64,000 bases of DNA from Bacillota bacterium (GTDB taxonomy: Bacteria > Bacillota > Clostridia > Lachnospirales > Lachnospiraceae). Positions 55,933-64,000 of the stretch are shown here, piece after piece (within the stretch, counting starts at the first letter, position 1; the number at the start of each line of letters is the position of its first letter). The stretch spans positions 1 through 64,000 of the forward strand of contig JAEWMT010000013.1 in the NCBI GenBank assembly GCA_023393095.1, given 5' to 3'. The translations under genes were made by a program, and so were the position numbers. The notes beneath the pieces are model-generated. The model worked only from the letters and a program-made list of their open reading frames with translations. It ran no database searches and was not told the origin of the DNA.

Positions 55933-56129
55933 ATTCATGTCTAATGTTTTTGGTGGATCGGGATGTCCGTTCTTCTCTAAGAGAATATGAATAGTATTCA
56001 TATAAGCAAACGATTTCTTGGAGAGAGAATTTTATAGTATTTTTTGATTATGATATTAAAGATTAAATTTAGAATTTTATTGACAGAAGAGCGGACATCC
56101 CGACCCGCCAAAGAGGATTAGACATTAAT
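55933..56129. repeat. 197-bp element with ~45-bp inverted ends
   Basis: The left end (55933-55976) and the right end (56085-56129) are inverted copies with about 80% identity and an exact core CGGGATGTCCG. The ~110-base interior is very AT-rich and has a small hairpin (ATATGAATAGTATTCATAT). There is no gene inside. It lies in the 3' region of the DUF5702 gene. It could be a MITE-like insertion or a long-range RNA hairpin in the operon transcript. The two ends are too diverged to be a simple terminator. Confidence 0.65.
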
Positions 56130-56209
56130 ATAGTTCTTATACTCCCTAACCATATTTGTTATTGTAAAACATCTCACTAAGTTGGCTGTAGTTAACAACT
56201 TAATCAAGC

Positions 56210-58726
56210 TTAATAACTACATGCTGCTTTTGCTGCGTAAGTGAATCCATCACTATTAACACCCATATATTTCTGTATGAGTGGAATACCAATAAATTTG
56301 GTGGGAATTGTATAAGTAATTACTGCCTCATACCCAAACAAACACTTTGTTATGTCAAATGTCTTTTCATTATACCTGCGTTTAATGTTTTCTTGCATTA
56401 AGTCCATCGATCGGTAAGCCAAATCCTTTTTACTTTTAAGAAGCAGAAATATTCTCAGATAATCCTGATAGGACATAGATAGTTCGTTTGTATCCTTTAA
56501 GGTCTTTACTTTTGATTGAAGAAAACTACGATTTATCATAAACAATTCCGGAAGCTCTAGAACTATACTCTTTTTGATAACAGGTACTTCTTTTCCTGAC
56601 ATCAAGGCACAGACATCTAGTAAGGCTTCTGCAAATGACCAAGCGATTAAAATCAAGACCTGGGTTATGGAAACCAAAACTGTCAGACCAGTAAATCCAA
56701 CAATTGCTGCCGCTGCAACCTTAGCTTCATTTTTCTTTGTATTATCTCCCAAGATACTGACAAAATCTGATATTGTTCTTATTAAAACAATTCTGGATAT
56801 TATCTGGGACAGATTATCCTGATCTGACAGTTTTCCTGTCAGAAGATATTCCTGTTCATATGATAGTGCGGAAGGCTTTCTTTTTGACTCATGTTCCTCT
56901 GAGCTAAACATTTCAAAATGATTTTTTAGATATTCCTGATAAAGAAGATGCTGTGCGAGCTTGTTAACACTACCCCCAGCCATAGATAAGAGCTTTGAAG
57001 TATCCTCGCTGCTCCCAAAAAAACTTCCTGCTGCCGAGCCGCCTGCTGCAGCGTCTTGAAAGAATTCCGTAAGTTTATCTAAGAAATTCGTATTTTCCTT
57101 AGACATAGCAGCAATTTGCGACGGAAGAATATTTTGAGTAAGCATACCATCTGATATTTTATTGGGATCAATTACCATGCTAAGTATTCCCGTGTTTAAC
57201 GAATTACTTAATGCATCAACTGGATTCTTTTGAGCTGAACGGTCAAGTACTAAGGTACTATAATCTAAGGTCAAGTCTTTTGTCTGATAGTGTAACATTT
57301 TCTCCGATGCTTGGTTAAACGAGTTCTCTGCATTATCGAATTTTTCCTGTACAAGCTCCGATTTTCCTTGAGTAATGAGTGCTTCTGCCTGCGTCAGAAT
57401 ATCCAGATCTTTCTCTAATATTCCTTTCATCCCTTTAAAATTATTACTGTTCTTATCCGTAGATACATATTTCTTCATCTCATTCAGACTTTCTTCAAGT
57501 CCGCTGTATGTCTTATCATCAATTGATCCCCGATTATTGCTTAATATCTGCTCATATTGATGAACAAAAGGTGTTGCTATCTCAGATTGATCTATAATGG
57601 TATCTATTGTACTAATTGCCTCGCTGATTACTGGTTTTATTCCTGATATTAATTGTAATAGGTACTGAGAAGATGATTGAATTGAATTGACAAACGTACT
57701 CTTTTGATTCTGCAAATCACTTAAGTCGTCTTCATAGGATTCAATCTGTTCTTTTAGTGGGTCAATTGTTTTCTTTATCTCCTTAATTTGTTGCTTAACC
57801 TTTTTCGATTTGTCCTTAATTGCATTTAATTTGTCTAAATCTTTCTGTTGTACAGTTATTTCTTGCGATATTTCATTTTTATCAGCATTCATCTCCCCCA
57901 TTTGGTTCATTGTATCTTTTAGACTGGTAAAGTTCGATTTAATTAATACAAACGTTATCTTTGGATCTACATAACTTACTTTTAATGCCTGAAAAACACT
58001 ATCCTGATTGATTCCTACTGTTTCTTTTGTTGGCTGACCAAAACAAATTTTTTTAACAAAATATTCAGCGGTCTTAAGCGCCCCATCCTTCGTAACTTCA
58101 ATTCCTTTCTTACTGGTCTTTAAACCGTCCAGCAATTCCATTAGCCTAAGTATTCCTTTATCAATTTTAACAAGTTCCTCTTCCGCCTTATCCTTTTCCT
58201 CATAAAGATAACTGACTTTCTCGGGAGTTTTCATAAGTGATAGCTTATTAAACAGCTGTTCCGTTATATCACCCATTTCCCGGTATTTCATATACTCTAC
58301 TGCTTCATTAATTAACAGATCCCCCTGATAATCAATAAGGCGGGGCTCGTCTTTCACGGAAATTGAATTCAAGTCTATATTATAAGGCTCAAAGCTTCCA
58401 TTTTCAGACAAGCCTAAATTCTTCTTCGGTTCCAAGGTATATGATATATAATCTTTCAGCTTCTCTTCTATCATTTCTTTCTGACCATCGCCCTCATGAT
58501 ATAGACCAAAGACATGATATTCATCCCACAAAGGTCCGTAATACTCTGCCAGAACAGAATCCATGGCTGTAGAAAGCGCCCTCTGCGTATAAACCTTTGC
58601 AATACCAACTCTCGCGCCCTCAGTTATCGTAAGCAGAAGGGATAGAATGAGTAGCAAAATCAAGCTTAAAAATACTGTAATAGAACCGGATGCATTCCTA
58701 GCATATATTTTAGAATTCAGTCCCAT
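56210..58726 (-). CDS. DUF5702 (TadG-like) pilus-associated membrane protein
   Basis: An 838-residue protein. The N-terminus (SGSITVFLSLILLLILSLLL) has the pseudopilin-like helix of TadG/TadE-type proteins. The block ALSTAMDSVLAEYYGPLWDEYHVFGLY is typical of DUF5702. The middle has two coiled-coil stretches (about 160-205 and 275-350) rich in Lys, Glu and Gln. A hydrophobic pair lies at ~668-705. It probably forms an outer-face scaffold of the pilus machine. It starts right at the Flp1 stop, whose last codons supply its GGAGG site. Confidence 0.85.
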   Translation of the reverse strand: MGLNSKIYARNASGSITVFLSLILLLILSLLLTITEGARVGIAKVYTQRALSTAMDSVLAEYYGPLWDEYHVFGLYHEGDGQKEMIEEKLKDYISYTLEPKKNLGLSENGSFEPYNIDLNSISVKDEPRLIDYQGDLLINEAVEYMKYREMGDITEQLFNKLSLMKTPEKVSYLYEEKDKAEEELVKIDKGILRLMELLDGLKTSKKGIEVTKDGALKTAEYFVKKICFGQPTKETVGINQDSVFQALKVSYVDPKITFVLIKSNFTSLKDTMNQMGEMNADKNEISQEITVQQKDLDKLNAIKDKSKKVKQQIKEIKKTIDPLKEQIESYEDDLSDLQNQKSTFVNSIQSSSQYLLQLISGIKPVISEAISTIDTIIDQSEIATPFVHQYEQILSNNRGSIDDKTYSGLEESLNEMKKYVSTDKNSNNFKGMKGILEKDLDILTQAEALITQGKSELVQEKFDNAENSFNQASEKMLHYQTKDLTLDYSTLVLDRSAQKNPVDALSNSLNTGILSMVIDPNKISDGMLTQNILPSQIAAMSKENTNFLDKLTEFFQDAAAGGSAAGSFFGSSEDTSKLLSMAGGSVNKLAQHLLYQEYLKNHFEMFSSEEHESKRKPSALSYEQEYLLTGKLSDQDNLSQIISRIVLIRTISDFVSILGDNTKKNEAKVAAAAIVGFTGLTVLVSITQVLILIAWSFAEALLDVCALMSGKEVPVIKKSIVLELPELFMINRSFLQSKVKTLKDTNELSMSYQDYLRIFLLLKSKKDLAYRSMDLMQENIKRRYNEKTFDITKCLFGYEAVITYTIPTKFIGIPLIQKYMGVNSDGFTYAAKAACSY

Positions 58727-58930
58727 TCAACCTCCAGTTTCTATTTTAATACCCTTGTTAATTGTACCTGCATCTCCATTAATAGATGTAAAAGCAGCTT
58801 GAATGATTTTCTCTATCTGTGATCTAAAAATAACAATTAGTCCTATGATAATAACCAAAATTAAAATAATTTCAATAACTCCAATTCCATCAAGCTGTTT
58901 ACTAACTATACTCCAATACAGATTTCTCAT
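58727..58930 (-). CDS. Flp1-type IVb pilin
   Basis: A 67-residue pilin, the likely major subunit. A short leader with SKQLDG precedes IGVIEIILILVIIIGLIVIF, in which the Glu after the processing site is the type IV pilin hallmark. A small C-terminal part follows. ATG at 58930 is preferred because AAGGA lies just upstream and the length fits Flp pilins; the ATG at 58951 has no good site. It is translated together with the DUF5702 gene, which starts at the next base. Confidence 0.88.
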   Translation of the reverse strand: MRNLYWSIVSKQLDGIGVIEIILILVIIIGLIVIFRSQIEKIIQAAFTSINGDAGTINKGIKIETGG

Positions 58931-59042
58931 GCGTTCCTTGATTCTTCTCATCTTTCTGTTCTCTGCCGGTTTATGACAGAAGCTCCTTTCAATTATATTT
59001 TAATAGCATTCTGTATAGATAATTAAGTAATACTTCTTATCT

Positions 59043-60551
59043 CTACATTTGAAAAGCCCAGAATGCAGGTATTATAATAATTAGTAATATCATAAGCAAC
59101 ATCAACATCATAGGTATCAAAAGCTTTGTTCCTGCTTCTTCTCCAAGTCTCTTAGCAACCTCCTTACGCTCTTCAAATGCCTCCATCGCCTCCTTCATTA
59201 ATAATTCCGTAAAGCCTTTATTACCCTTCTTCAAATTCTGTGTTATTAGGGAACTAAATTTAATATAAGGGATCAGTCCAATTCGCCTACCATATTGCTC
59301 GTAAGCAATATTTTCGGACAATCCAAGCTTAAGTTCATTCGCAGTTGTAAGCATTTCTTCATATGCATAATGCTTATTCCCCTTTTCCTGTCTTAATTTT
59401 GTACTATAATCCTCCGTTATTTTAATCCAGGCTTGCCGTATCGTCATACCCGCGTTCACTAAGAGAGTAAATTTATTAATCAATTCCGGATAATCTAAAA
59501 GCATCTGATCCTTCCGCTGTTTCATCTTTTTTTCGAGTTCTTTATCACCCATAAACCACGCTACTACGGCTAAGAAAATACCCATAAACCAAAGTGTAAA
59601 CCCGTTATTTTTCTTCTTATCCTGCCAGATTAGATGATAATTTCCTAATGTATCCGGAAGTTGAAACAAGTTATTCTTAGAAGTTTCTTTCGATGCAGCA
59701 GATAACTTTTTACTAAGCTTTTCATTCATAACTTCATCATCGCTATACTGCTTTGGCAATACTCGAAAAGACATATAATGTTTTGTTTGCTGTTTTTGAT
59801 AGTTAAGAATTGCTGTTATTTTTATCGAATTTCCTTTCTTATTCACTTTTTCATTTTTTACAGTACCATCTGAATCAATCAAATCGTAATTCTCTGATTC
59901 CCAATCCACCGAAATTCCTGTTCCGGGTATGGAGCTTATGAAATTAAGATTACTGTATATTTCATCCGCTGATTTATTTTCTCCAAGAGTCTTATTCTCA
60001 AGATATTTGATAGCCTTTGAAAAAATTATCTCTAACTCTTCCTTGGTATAGATTCTCTCCTCAACTGAGATGGAGACATCTTTCGATTTAGAAACATCCT
60101 TTTTGGAATCCTGGCCTTTTGCTTGCTTCATCGTTACTTTAAGCTCAACCTCTTTTGTGCCCTCCCCATAGCCAGGCCGACGAAGATATTTTTCGTTTAA
60201 TATTTCTGAGTTGTTGGAATTCATTATAGAACTTAGTAAAGAGAGTAGATTAAAGAAAATTATAATGATAATCACTAGAGAAATCTTACTGCACCAGAAC
60301 AGCCTTTGCTGCTGATCCGATTTCATATTAACATTTAATGCCTTAATAGCATCTGCGGTACTGTTTTTTCGTCTTACTATATGTCCCATCCCGGTATGAT
60401 CCAAGATCCGATCTGCCAATGGATATAAAAAATATAATTTATGCTCCTGTTTATCAATTGTTTTTAGATATTCCCTTGAATTGCTGATGCAAAGTAGTGT
60501 AGCAAGTAAGAAAACAAACAGGATTATAATTTCAGCTATCATTAGTAACAT
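59043..60551 (-). CDS. TadC-like F-type pilus platform protein with Ig-like insertion
   Basis: A 502-residue inner-membrane platform protein. It has an N-terminal helix (3-22), a second near 92-115, then an inserted ~190-residue outer segment. A helix near 320 and a C-terminal T2SSF domain follow (MLLDYPELINKFTLLVNAGMT region, KEVAKRLGEEAGTKLLIPMM end). The insertion at about 200-275 (SIPGTGISVDWESENYDLI, then DSDGTV) looks like an atrophied bacterial Ig domain. TadC proteins are usually about 300 residues, so the extra length is this insertion. It partners TadB and the CpaF ATPase. The start follows GGAG. Confidence 0.87.
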   Translation of the reverse strand: MLLMIAEIIILFVFLLATLLCISNSREYLKTIDKQEHKLYFLYPLADRILDHTGMGHIVRRKNSTADAIKALNVNMKSDQQQRLFWCSKISLVIIIIIFFNLLSLLSSIMNSNNSEILNEKYLRRPGYGEGTKEVELKVTMKQAKGQDSKKDVSKSKDVSISVEERIYTKEELEIIFSKAIKYLENKTLGENKSADEIYSNLNFISSIPGTGISVDWESENYDLIDSDGTVKNEKVNKKGNSIKITAILNYQKQQTKHYMSFRVLPKQYSDDEVMNEKLSKKLSAASKETSKNNLFQLPDTLGNYHLIWQDKKKNNGFTLWFMGIFLAVVAWFMGDKELEKKMKQRKDQMLLDYPELINKFTLLVNAGMTIRQAWIKITEDYSTKLRQEKGNKHYAYEEMLTTANELKLGLSENIAYEQYGRRIGLIPYIKFSSLITQNLKKGNKGFTELLMKEAMEAFEERKEVAKRLGEEAGTKLLIPMMLMLLMILLIIIIPAFWAFQM

Positions 60552-60563
60552 TCTAAATTCTCC

Positions 60564-61307
60564 TTACACTTCGATTGCAACTATTTTATTAATCAACAGA
60601 AAGGAACCCAGATAGAAGACAAGAAACAGAGTCATAATAATCATGCCAAGGAAGTTATGATATAGGGGATCTAAAAAACCGGAGGATGTAACTGACAGAT
60701 AAATCAGAATTAAGAGAGGCGCAAGCTTCATAATGTTTGCTTCCATGCGTTTTGCACTAATCAGAGTAATTACTTCACGCTTTACTTCAATTTTATCACT
60801 TATTATTTTACTGGTAATCTTTATAACATTAATTAAATCTCCGCCAGTTCTTTTGGCAGTGCTAAATACTTCTGAAAAGCTAAGTATATCTTCGATACCT
60901 GTTCTTTCACCGAAGTCACAAAGTGCCTTTTCAACGGTTATATTCATATGAATCTGGTTTATGATATAGGAGAATTCCCTAAGTATCATAGTATTTTCCT
61001 GATAGATCTGCTTCAAATCCTTACAGGCCTCTTCAAAAGCATTTTCGGCCGAATACCCAGCCTCCAGTGCAGCGGATAAAGCGATGATTCCATCCCTGAA
61101 TTCAAGGTTTAACTTCCACTTTCGTTCACTAATCAAATCTTTTATTTTATTTTTTCTGTAGAAATATATCATTGGAGATATTATGAGAATACCTAGAATA
61201 CTTTGATAAAATAGAATGCCCAGAATAATTGCAACTGCAATTCCTTCCATAGAATATCTGATATGTTCTTTTAGTGAGAACTTATATCTATTATAATCAT
61301 TGATCAA
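60564..61307 (-). CDS. TadB-like F-type pilus platform protein
   Basis: A 247-residue membrane protein. Two helices near the start are followed by the T2SSF domain (NLEFRDGIIALSAALEAGYS, ENAFEEACKDL, FSTAKRTGGDLINVI) and two C-terminal helices. With TadC it forms the platform turned by the CpaF ATPase. I take TTG at 61307 as the start, because GGAGG lies six bases upstream and it is 2 bases past the CpaF stop. An ATG at 61361 would overlap CpaF by 52 bases and has no site. Confidence 0.87.
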   Translation of the reverse strand: MINDYNRYKFSLKEHIRYSMEGIAVAIILGILFYQSILGILIISPMIYFYRKNKIKDLISERKWKLNLEFRDGIIALSAALEAGYSAENAFEEACKDLKQIYQENTMILREFSYIINQIHMNITVEKALCDFGERTGIEDILSFSEVFSTAKRTGGDLINVIKITSKIISDKIEVKREVITLISAKRMEANIMKLAPLLILIYLSVTSSGFLDPLYHNFLGMIIMTLFLVFYLGSFLLINKIVAIEV

Positions 61308-61309
61308 CT

Positions 61310-62533
61310 TTAACCTCCTGTAATTATATCTATGCCTGCGCGTTTCAGCTTTTCTCTGCACTGCAATTCATTTTTCATAATTAAAGCACCTTTTACCCTT
61401 CCATTCTCTTCTCCTGATTCATCAAACACATAAAGGGGATTAAGTAATATCTCTCCTTCTCTGCATTCCAGAACTTCGGTTATCTCCAGAAGACGTCTGG
61501 AGCGATCTCGCAATCTGCCTAAATGTACGATAATGTCAATAGCAGAGGCAATCTGCTTACGTATTGCCAATAAAGGGATTTCCGCGCCGAGTAATACCAA
61601 GGATTCCAAACGACTTAACATATCCAAAGGGGAGTTGGCATGACCGGTTGATAAAGAGCCATCATGACCGGTATTCAGAGCCTGGAGCATATCAATTGCT
61701 GCTGCATCTCTTACTTCACCAACAATAATTCGATCTGGCCTCATACGAAGGGAAGTCTTTATCAGATCCCGAATAGTGATCTCATTGCTTCCCTCCGAAT
61801 TAGCATTACGTACCTCCAGCCGGACAAGATTTTGGATATTACGAATCTGAAGCTCCGCAGAGTCTTCAATTGTAATAATTCTCTCGCTGGAGGGGATAAA
61901 ATTAGATAGTGCATTGAGAAATGTGGTTTTACCGGATCCGGTTCCACCACTAATAAAGATATTGTAGCCCGCTATTACTAACTTTTTTAGAAATTGTGCA
62001 ACCTCAGGGGAGATTGATTCCAATTCAATCAACCTCTCAATTGTTATTGGCTCACTGGGAAACTTCCTAATCGTAATGACCGGACCTTCCATGGCAATCG
62101 GCGAAAGCACAACATTCACACGGGATCCATCAGGTAATCTGGAATCTACGATCGGACAAGCTTCATTAATAATGCGGTTGGAATGTGATACCATCTGCTG
62201 TACCACATCCTCTAATTTTTGTTCCGATTCAAAGCATCGGTCGCTTGGATAAATTCTACCACTTTTTTCAATAAATATATGATCAGGACCGTTAACCATT
62301 ATTTCGGTAACCGTCGGATCTTCAATTAATTCTTGAAGAATATCGAGTCTGCGGATCGAATTAAAGATATCTCTTCGCAGCGTTCTCTTCTCTTGCATAC
62401 TGATATATTCTTCTCTGCTGTAACTCATAATGACTTGATCTATCTGATCTAACAGTTCTTCGTCCTCGATGTCCCTGTTAAGGTCAATATTATCAATTAC
62501 CCTTTGCCTGAGCAATTCCTTTAAATGACTCAA
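61310..62533 (-). CDS. cpaF: CpaF/TadA-family pilus secretion ATPase
   Basis: A 407-residue hexameric ATPase powering Flp pilus assembly (and possibly retraction). The N-terminal domain precedes VTEIMVNGPDHIFIEKSGR. Walker A ISGGTGSGKTTFLNAL is near 193-208, the Asp box ITIEDSAEL near 222, and Walker B PDRIIVGEVRD near 260. The His box GHDGSLSTGHANS is near 285. All catalytic elements are intact. The first in-frame start is TTG at 62533, with GGAG 11 bases upstream. The gene lies 16 bases after the TadZ-like gene. Confidence 0.95.
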   Translation of the reverse strand: MSHLKELLRQRVIDNIDLNRDIEDEELLDQIDQVIMSYSREEYISMQEKRTLRRDIFNSIRRLDILQELIEDPTVTEIMVNGPDHIFIEKSGRIYPSDRCFESEQKLEDVVQQMVSHSNRIINEACPIVDSRLPDGSRVNVVLSPIAMEGPVITIRKFPSEPITIERLIELESISPEVAQFLKKLVIAGYNIFISGGTGSGKTTFLNALSNFIPSSERIITIEDSAELQIRNIQNLVRLEVRNANSEGSNEITIRDLIKTSLRMRPDRIIVGEVRDAAAIDMLQALNTGHDGSLSTGHANSPLDMLSRLESLVLLGAEIPLLAIRKQIASAIDIIVHLGRLRDRSRRLLEITEVLECREGEILLNPLYVFDESGEENGRVKGALIMKNELQCREKLKRAGIDIITGG

Positions 62534-62549
62534 GATTTATTCATCTCCA

Positions 62550-63539
62550 TTAATAATTCAAATATTGTTCTGCCTCTGACCATGATATACTATTCATTAA
62601 TTCCTGCATGGATATTGGCATATTCACTGGCTCTTCCTCCGGATGCAGCTTCACTAGCCGAAATTTGTCTTGATTTATATGTACTCCAGAATGATTCATT
62701 TGCCTTTCCCATTCTTCTGTTACAGCCATTTCATAGGAATTGTCCAATGATGTGATAATAACTTCATTACTTAACTTCATCAATTCAATCGTAGCTTCCG
62801 TATAACATCCAAGATAAAATATAATTGTCTCATAGTCTGAATTTGCAATCAATTTTTCACCCCAGCTCTGGATATCTTCTTTTGTTAATGATAAGATATC
62901 TGCTCCATGTAGAATACCGGATAAAACAGAAAGTTTTCCACAGGAACGTACGAGAGAGTGCATTTTATCAACATCAGGATTTTCTTTCAGATAATAGATC
63001 AAATCTGTGAGACATTGGCTCTGAGGTTCTATGGATGATATTATAGGTACCGGAAGAAGATCCAGTATTATAAATAAAGCTCTTTTTGTCTCTGATAATA
63101 AGGCACTTAATGACCATGCAAAGGATATTTTCTCTTTCCCACCAATCGGTGAAAATACAGATATTATATTCATTTTTTCTAAATGATAATCCTCTCTAGT
63201 TAGGTTCTCTCTTCTTTTATAATCTGAAATAATCTCCTCTAGCAATGAACTTACTGCCTGATATTTATTCACTTGCATACATGTATTATCTGCATTGATA
63301 GACGAGGTGTCCGATAGATAGTAAGTGTGTCTGATTTTTTTCAGAGCCTGCTCATCTAATATTATCTCAGCACCTGTTAAAAATATCTCAACACAATTCA
63401 TTTCAAGAAATTCCTCTAGGCTATCCTTCCGAGTGAATACAGATATTTCAAAACCCGTTGCATTCTTTCTAACAAAGTATTCCATGAAACGCGTTGCATA
63501 AAAAATATCAGAATCGTAGAGAGCAAGAATTTTATTCAA
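62550..63539 (-). CDS. TadZ/CpaE-like protein with degenerate P-loop
   Basis: A 329-residue protein that likely positions the pilus machine at the cell pole or membrane. Residues 1-115 form a receiver-like (atypical) domain (ILALYDSDIFYATRFMEYF), and the rest is a MinD/ParA-like fold. The P-loop position reads SPIGGKEKISFAWSLS, lacking the standard GKT/S, so ATP binding may be weak or lost, as in some TadZ proteins. The later Asp block IILDLLPVP fits the ParA Walker B. The start is TTG at 63539 with GGAGG upstream. It is the first gene of the pilus operon. Confidence 0.85.
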   Translation of the reverse strand: MNKILALYDSDIFYATRFMEYFVRKNATGFEISVFTRKDSLEEFLEMNCVEIFLTGAEIILDEQALKKIRHTYYLSDTSSINADNTCMQVNKYQAVSSLLEEIISDYKRRENLTREDYHLEKMNIISVFSPIGGKEKISFAWSLSALLSETKRALFIILDLLPVPIISSIEPQSQCLTDLIYYLKENPDVDKMHSLVRSCGKLSVLSGILHGADILSLTKEDIQSWGEKLIANSDYETIIFYLGCYTEATIELMKLSNEVIITSLDNSYEMAVTEEWERQMNHSGVHINQDKFRLVKLHPEEEPVNMPISMQELMNSISWSEAEQYLNY

Positions 63540-63688
63540 CTTAAAATCCTCCTAAATTAAATTGTATAAACACCTTGGGGAAGTTTGTTATACCGAATTG
63601 ATACTCGTTTTTGCGGTGAAACCAGTAAATAGATTTAATAAGAATATGTCATTCAGTGTAAAATTAAAGAATTATTTGACATATGCAT

Positions 63689-63717
63689 ATATTACACCAT
63701 ACACAGAAATTTGTCAA
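63689..63717 (-). promoter_or_regulatory. Promoter of the Tad/Flp pilus operon
   Basis: On the minus strand a perfect TTGACA (63712-63717) and TAATAT (63689-63694) are 17 bases apart. It leaves about 140-150 bases of untranslated leader before the TadZ-like TTG start. Confidence 0.65.
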
Positions 63718-63792
63718 TCATTGTCATACTAAGTCATCTATATTTGGTAAATATATATAAATATTATGTTAATAAATAATCATTTTGCACAA

Positions 63793-63957
63793 TTAATGCG
63801 TTCCTCCACTGATATAATCTATGGCAGCTGATTTATCTGTATCATACATTACATAATCTCCATCCTTACATCGTCTACTTCCGTTCCAGCATATACTTTT
63901 GTTTATATAATCCCTAACTATATATAGGATGATGCTTCTGAACTTTGCTGTAATCAT
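63793..63957 (-). other. 54-codon frame at the right edge, possible gene remnant
   Basis: A minus-strand frame from ATG 63957 to a stop at 63793 ends in a protein-like stretch (CKDGDYVMYDTDKSAAIDYI). No ribosome site precedes the ATG, and the frame is closed about 20 bases upstream. It could be the tail of a decayed gene or chance. Apart from the pilus promoter, the remaining 460 bases at the edge show nothing else. Confidence 0.2.
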
Positions 63958-64000
63958 AGTCAATCGTACTATTTTTTAATATTATTCCACATAATTTTAT

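Overview
The window looks like a chromosomal segment of a low-GC, spore-forming, anaerobic Firmicute, most likely a Lachnospiraceae/Clostridium-like bacterium. The evidence is AT-rich DNA with strong GGAGG ribosome sites, a single-chain pyruvate:ferredoxin oxidoreductase (NifJ), SpoIID, YesM/YesN-type control of a sugar ABC transporter, and a Gram-positive Tad/Flp pilus locus without a secretin. No tRNA, rRNA or CRISPR array was seen.

Layout. (1) 1-130: the 5' end of a group II intron, running off the left edge on the minus strand and inserted just past a terminator hairpin. (2) 332-1708: a secreted alpha/beta hydrolase. (3) 1836-16813: a glycan-use locus on the minus strand. It holds a sugar ABC transporter (binding lipoprotein and two permeases), a URO-D-family protein, a GH78-like and a GH38 glycosidase, a YesM/YesN two-component pair and a ROK sugar kinase. 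(4) 17049-21661: an apparent four-gene operon. It encodes a protein of seven 22-residue repeats, a MoxR-like AAA ATPase, a metallopeptidase/VWA-like protein and an iron-type alcohol dehydrogenase. (5) 21891-25442: nifJ. (6) 25798-31386: an FtsX/ABC exporter with a response regulator and kinase. A large foldback sequence and a long hairpin are embedded between the genes. (7) 31740-37648: spoIID converging on a MoxR / DUF58 / transglutaminase operon, plus a 55-residue membrane peptide. (8) 37869-46628: housekeeping and orphan genes (mtnN, a lipoprotein, a TSCPD protein with murG, a HIT protein, an orphan histidine kinase, a flavodoxin-SCP2 protein, a rhomboid protease). Two of the genes here appear frameshifted. 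(9) 46744-51453: 38-bp tandem repeats, glpK, a small membrane protein, a four-hairpin region, a surface Big2/metallo-beta-lactamase-fold protein and an AraC regulator. (10) 51639-63539: a ten-gene Tad/Flp pilus operon, read right to left as TadZ-like, CpaF, TadB, TadC, Flp1 pilin, DUF5702, a TadE-like protein, prepilin peptidase, a second TadE-like protein and an FHA protein.

How the genes work together. Region 3 reads as sense, import, trim and phosphorylate: YesM/YesN senses a glycan signal, the ABC system imports oligosaccharide, GH38 and the GH78-like enzyme trim it in the cytoplasm, and the ROK kinase phosphorylates a released sugar. Region 6 resembles peptide-antibiotic sensing and export modules. 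Region 10 builds a type IVb pilus through a single membrane.

The most interesting items are these: the repeat/MoxR/VWA/ADH operon; the group II intron at an orphan terminator; the ~250-bp foldback in the 5' region of a response-regulator gene; the 500-bp structured region inside the pilus operon; an Ig-like insertion in TadC; the concentration of TTG/GTG starts in the pilus operon; and two single-base homopolymer frameshifts 2.5 kb apart, which may be real or may be assembly errors.
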